In this document: piece by piece, positions 61,710 through 64,000 of the stretch
Numbering within the stretch: the stretch's first letter is position 1
Layout of the letters: every line of letters starts with the position of its first letter
From: Candidatus Methanogranum gryphiswaldense
GTDB lineage: Archaea; Thermoplasmatota; Thermoplasmata; Methanomassiliicoccales; Methanomethylophilaceae
Assembly: GCA_019262145.1 (NCBI GenBank)
Contig: CP076745.1
Span: 55,093-119,092 of the forward strand
DNA: 64,000 nucleotides
Direction: 5' to 3'
Translations under genes and position numbers: made by a program
Notes under the pieces: model-generated
Seen by the model: only the letters and a program-made list of their open reading frames with translations
What the model was told of the DNA's origin: nothing
Database searches by the model: none

Positions 61710-62444
61710 ATGGTCGGAACATGTACAGTGGTCATTCCAACATATAACGAAGAGAAGAACATCGTTAATATGGCTAAATGTCTCAGGGAACAATATCCTG
61801 ATTTTTATATAACATTCATGGATGACAATTCCACTGATCTTTCCAAGCAATTGATAGAGGAATTGGCGGATCCGAAAACCAAACTTGTGACCAGAAAGCC
61901 CGAGGAAAGAGGATTGGCCGCAAGTGTATTGCAGGGTATTGTTGAATCGGATACAGATTATTTTATGACGATCGATTGTGATTTTCAGCACCCTCCGAGT
62001 GCATTAGGGGAAATGTTCCAGAAGATGGAATGCGGATGTGATCTCTGCATCGGTGTAAGGGAAGACAGATTTGCACTGGGATTTGTTCGTTGGGCTGGTT
62101 CCTGGGGATTTAACATCTTTGCAGATCTATATCTGTTGTGTCACAGAAAGAAGATTTCCAGGGATGTTATGAGCGGGCTTATCGCAGGCAGGACGGATAT
62201 TTTTATTCCCGTCATAAAAGAGAATTGGGGAGAATTAGAGATGCAGGGGTGGAAAGTACTTCTGGATCTTCTTAAGTTTGGGCCTCGTGATTTGAAAATT
62301 TCAAAAATATATTATAAGTTTGGTAAAAGAGTAGAGGGAGAATCTCATATAAGCCCTCGCGTTGTAGCCACCACTTTTCATCAATGTGGTGTGTTTGGGA
62401 GATTCTGTTCAAAGGTGTATTGTAAGATCAAAAAGATAAAATGA
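61710..62444 (+). CDS. GT2 glycosyltransferase (polyprenyl-phosphate type)
   Basis: 244-residue GT-A enzyme resembling dolichyl-phosphate mannose synthases. VVIPTYNEEKNI (residues 6-17), the first Asp pair in MDDNST, and TIDCDFQHPP (the DxD-type motif) are clear, followed by SGLIAGRTDIF. No C-terminal membrane domain is present. It could load heptose or another sugar onto a lipid carrier, given the neighbouring genes. ATG at 61710 (MVGTCTVVIP); an upstream start adds 10 residues. Ends 2 bases from the opposing hddA paralogue. Confidence 0.85.
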   Translation: MVGTCTVVIPTYNEEKNIVNMAKCLREQYPDFYITFMDDNSTDLSKQLIEELADPKTKLVTRKPEERGLAASVLQGIVESDTDYFMTIDCDFQHPPSALGEMFQKMECGCDLCIGVREDRFALGFVRWAGSWGFNIFADLYLLCHRKKISRDVMSGLIAGRTDIFIPVIKENWGELEMQGWKVLLDLLKFGPRDLKISKIYYKFGKRVEGESHISPRVVATTFHQCGVFGRFCSKVYCKIKKIK

Positions 62445-62446
62445 AA

Positions 62447-63481
62447 TCATAATGTCGATTCTGGGGGTTTATGATCTTTTCCCCTCCAGGACCTGACACC
62501 ATCTGGATCGAACATAAAGTCTGTAAGTTCGGCTCCTGCTTTCTTCAGGGCTTCTGCGACTATTGGTTTTTTATCGTATTTACAAATGAAGTACATGAAT
62601 CCACCACCGCCGGCACCTGATACTTTCCCTCCGATGGCTCCGTTATTTTTTGCTATGTTATAGAGCTTATCGATATGCTTATTCGATACATTGCTGGAAA
62701 ATTGTTTTTTATATCCCCAAGATTCGTCGAGCAATTTTCCTGTTTTCTCAATGTCTCCGCTTCTTAGGGTCTCGCCTATATCAACGGCTAATGCTTTTGA
62801 ATGGTCAAGGGCATCGATATTGGATCCTTTTATTGACGATTCGACCTGTGTATTGATAATGTCTGCCGATTCTCTGGAAATCTTTGTATAACAGAGTACC
62901 GAACGGCATTGGAGTTCATTTACTATGTTTCTCTCTATGTGAACAGGTCTGACCTTTACACAGTTCCTATCAATGTCTATAAAATTGAATCCTCCGAAAG
63001 CGGCCGCATATTGATCTTGTTTGCCGCCTTTGAGTCCGATCACTTCTCTTTCTAGATGATAAGACAAGCCAGCTATCTCATCTTTGGTCATATCTTTGTC
63101 AATCCAATTGGCAATCGCGGAGATCATGGCCACCATCATGGTGGATGAGCCACCTAAACCAGAGCCAGCCGGTACATCAGAGTGGATAAGCATTTTAAAA
63201 CCATGATCAAGTTCAAAATAGTTAGCGACGGCCTTTATAAGATCCATATTTCCATCTAGTTTAAGTGGTCCGTTCTTTAACGAGGCTTTGTATCTGCCAT
63301 AATAGCGAGATTCAACCGTCATTTCTTTACCGCTGACCGGTGTTAAGGTGCAATACGCATACTTGTTGATAGTGGTATTAAAAACGCATCCTCCTTTTTC
63401 TGATGCGTAAGGATCGACATCCGTCCCCCCTCCTGCAAGACCTATCCTGAGTGGTGCTTTTGACCTTATGTATTCCGTCAT
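62447..63481 (-). CDS. Second HddA-like GHMP kinase
   Basis: 344-residue paralogue of the kinase at 59.6 kb, with the canonical GGGTD (LAGGGTDVDPY) that the other lacks, PAGSGLGGSS, GGKQDQYAAAFGG and KVSGAGGGGFMYFI. The two align throughout (both contain NELQCRSVLCY), so they come from duplication, but one is on the other strand. Which is the true heptose kinase is open; the canonical motif favours this copy, the operon position favours the other. ATG at 63481 (MTEYIRSKAPLRIG); an in-frame earlier start adds 18 residues. Confidence 0.82.
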   Translation of the reverse strand: MTEYIRSKAPLRIGLAGGGTDVDPYASEKGGCVFNTTINKYAYCTLTPVSGKEMTVESRYYGRYKASLKNGPLKLDGNMDLIKAVANYFELDHGFKMLIHSDVPAGSGLGGSSTMMVAMISAIANWIDKDMTKDEIAGLSYHLEREVIGLKGGKQDQYAAAFGGFNFIDIDRNCVKVRPVHIERNIVNELQCRSVLCYTKISRESADIINTQVESSIKGSNIDALDHSKALAVDIGETLRSGDIEKTGKLLDESWGYKKQFSSNVSNKHIDKLYNIAKNNGAIGGKVSGAGGGGFMYFICKYDKKPIVAEALKKAGAELTDFMFDPDGVRSWRGKDHKPPESTL

Positions 63482-63695
63482 CTGATTCCCATCCAAATTA
63501 GGAGGCGGCGTCTGAATGCGAGGGCCTCCATGCATCCCATTTATTGTGCCTGTATGGCTAAAGGTAATAAAGATTATTGCTCAAAATATTCTTTTAATTA
63601 TGTCCGTTTTTCAATGATATTATAATTTTAAGATTCCTAGAAGAACGACTATATCAAATACGGGCACGAATATTCGCGTCTAGGAGAGTGTGAAT

Positions 63696-64000
63696 ATGCA
63701 CGTAATTTCCTTGATAGTCAAGAATGAGTTCGGCGTTATGCAGAGAGTAATGGGTGAGTTCACCCGCAACAAAATCAACGTCGAGACCATAGTAGTTGGA
63801 AAATGTGAACTTTCCGGAAAATCAAGGATGGTGCTCTCTGTGATAGGTAAAGAGGCAGCAGAGACCGCAATCGGTAGGCTTCAGAAACTTCAGGATGTTT
63901 ATGAGGCTGAACTGATCCCCGAGTCGGGGCAGTCAGCATATGCCCTTATTTCCACTTCCAATGGCAACGTAGGTGTTGTTGGAGGTTCAGCACAGGTTGA
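63696..64000 (+). CDS. ilvH: Acetolactate synthase small subunit (IlvH-like), 5' part
   Basis: N-terminal 101 residues of a gene cut by the window end. MHVISLIVKNEFGVMQRVMGEF, then NKINVETIVVG and KSRMVLSVIG, make an ACT domain like that of the regulatory subunit which gives valine feedback control to acetolactate synthase. GRLQKLQDVYEAELI continues the domain to about residue 75. After that the sequence (SGQSAYALISTSNGN) is less typical, so a related ACT-domain regulator remains possible. A GGAGAG site lies about 8 bases before the ATG. Confidence 0.75.
   Translation, partial: MHVISLIVKNEFGVMQRVMGEFTRNKINVETIVVGKCELSGKSRMVLSVIGKEAAETAIGRLQKLQDVYEAELIPESGQSAYALISTSNGNVGVVGGSAQV

Noticed and set aside
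1..64000. tRNA, rRNA, CRISPR arrays, insertion sequences
   Set aside because: I looked for T-loop GTTCRA-type motifs with paired flanks, direct repeats at regular spacing and transposase motifs, and found none convincing.

Overview
The window comes from a euryarchaeal chromosome, most likely class Thermoplasmata and probably Methanomassiliicoccales. Archaeal markers are TFB, Spt5, the PolD small subunit, both primase subunits, an Orc1/Cdc6 initiator, an A1Ao ATP synthase, EndA, TiaS, Gar1, prefoldin, Cdc48 and archaeal ribosomal proteins. No methanogenesis, rRNA or tRNA genes are present, so the order-level placement is inference. One further clue supports it: of about 74 complete genes whose stop codon I read, only one (adenylate kinase AK6) ends in TAG, as expected if TAG is reserved for pyrrolysine.

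Layout. 1-8.5 kb: priS end, hybrid cluster protein with a divergent cysteine-rich HxlR regulator, rpl18a-pfdA-ftsY, an M20 peptidase, a thiolase and tiaS. 8.5-10.5 kb: an AT-rich stretch with orc1/cdc6 between two inverted, near-identical ORB-like boxes; this is a candidate replication origin. 10.5-12 kb: signal peptidase and dCMP deaminase. 12-20.5 kb: A1Ao ATP synthase operon (H-I-K-E-C-F-A-B-D) ending in a 48-residue membrane protein. 20.5-26 kb: PolD small subunit, UPF0201, a TIM-barrel protein and a three-gene operon (COG1395 regulator, unknown protein, zinc-ribbon CPBP protease). 25.8-29.3 kb: a likely heat-shock operon (Phr-like regulator, cdc48, hsp20) with a 17-bp palindrome at its promoter. 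29.3-34.6 kb: trpB2, a duplicated two-unit regulator, endA, tfb and gar1.

35-44.5 kb: purE-guaA(B)-guaA(A), UPF0147, a GT87-like membrane protein, then the secE-spt5-rpl11 / rpl1-rpl10-rpl12 cluster, interrupted by two opposing membrane-protein genes. 44.5-45.7 kb: a ribbon-helix-helix gene directly ahead of a short, divergent FtsZ/tubulin-like gene, resembling the haloarchaeal cdrS-ftsZ2 arrangement. 45.6-57.6 kb: RNA methylation, CoA synthesis, SAH recycling, glycosyltransfer, sugar and nucleotide kinases, archaeal phospholipid synthesis, priL, a COG1031 radical SAM enzyme, malic enzyme, pyrophosphatase and aEF1-beta.

57.6-63.5 kb: a DUF89 protein, then a GDP-D-glycero-D-manno-heptose gene set: HddC-like nucleotidyltransferase, HddA-like kinase, a GmhA-GmhB fusion, a GT2 glycosyltransferase and a second HddA-like kinase. 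Together these would supply and possibly transfer heptose for surface glycans. The window ends inside an IlvH-like gene. Recurrent G5/C5 hairpins lie just after several gene ends.
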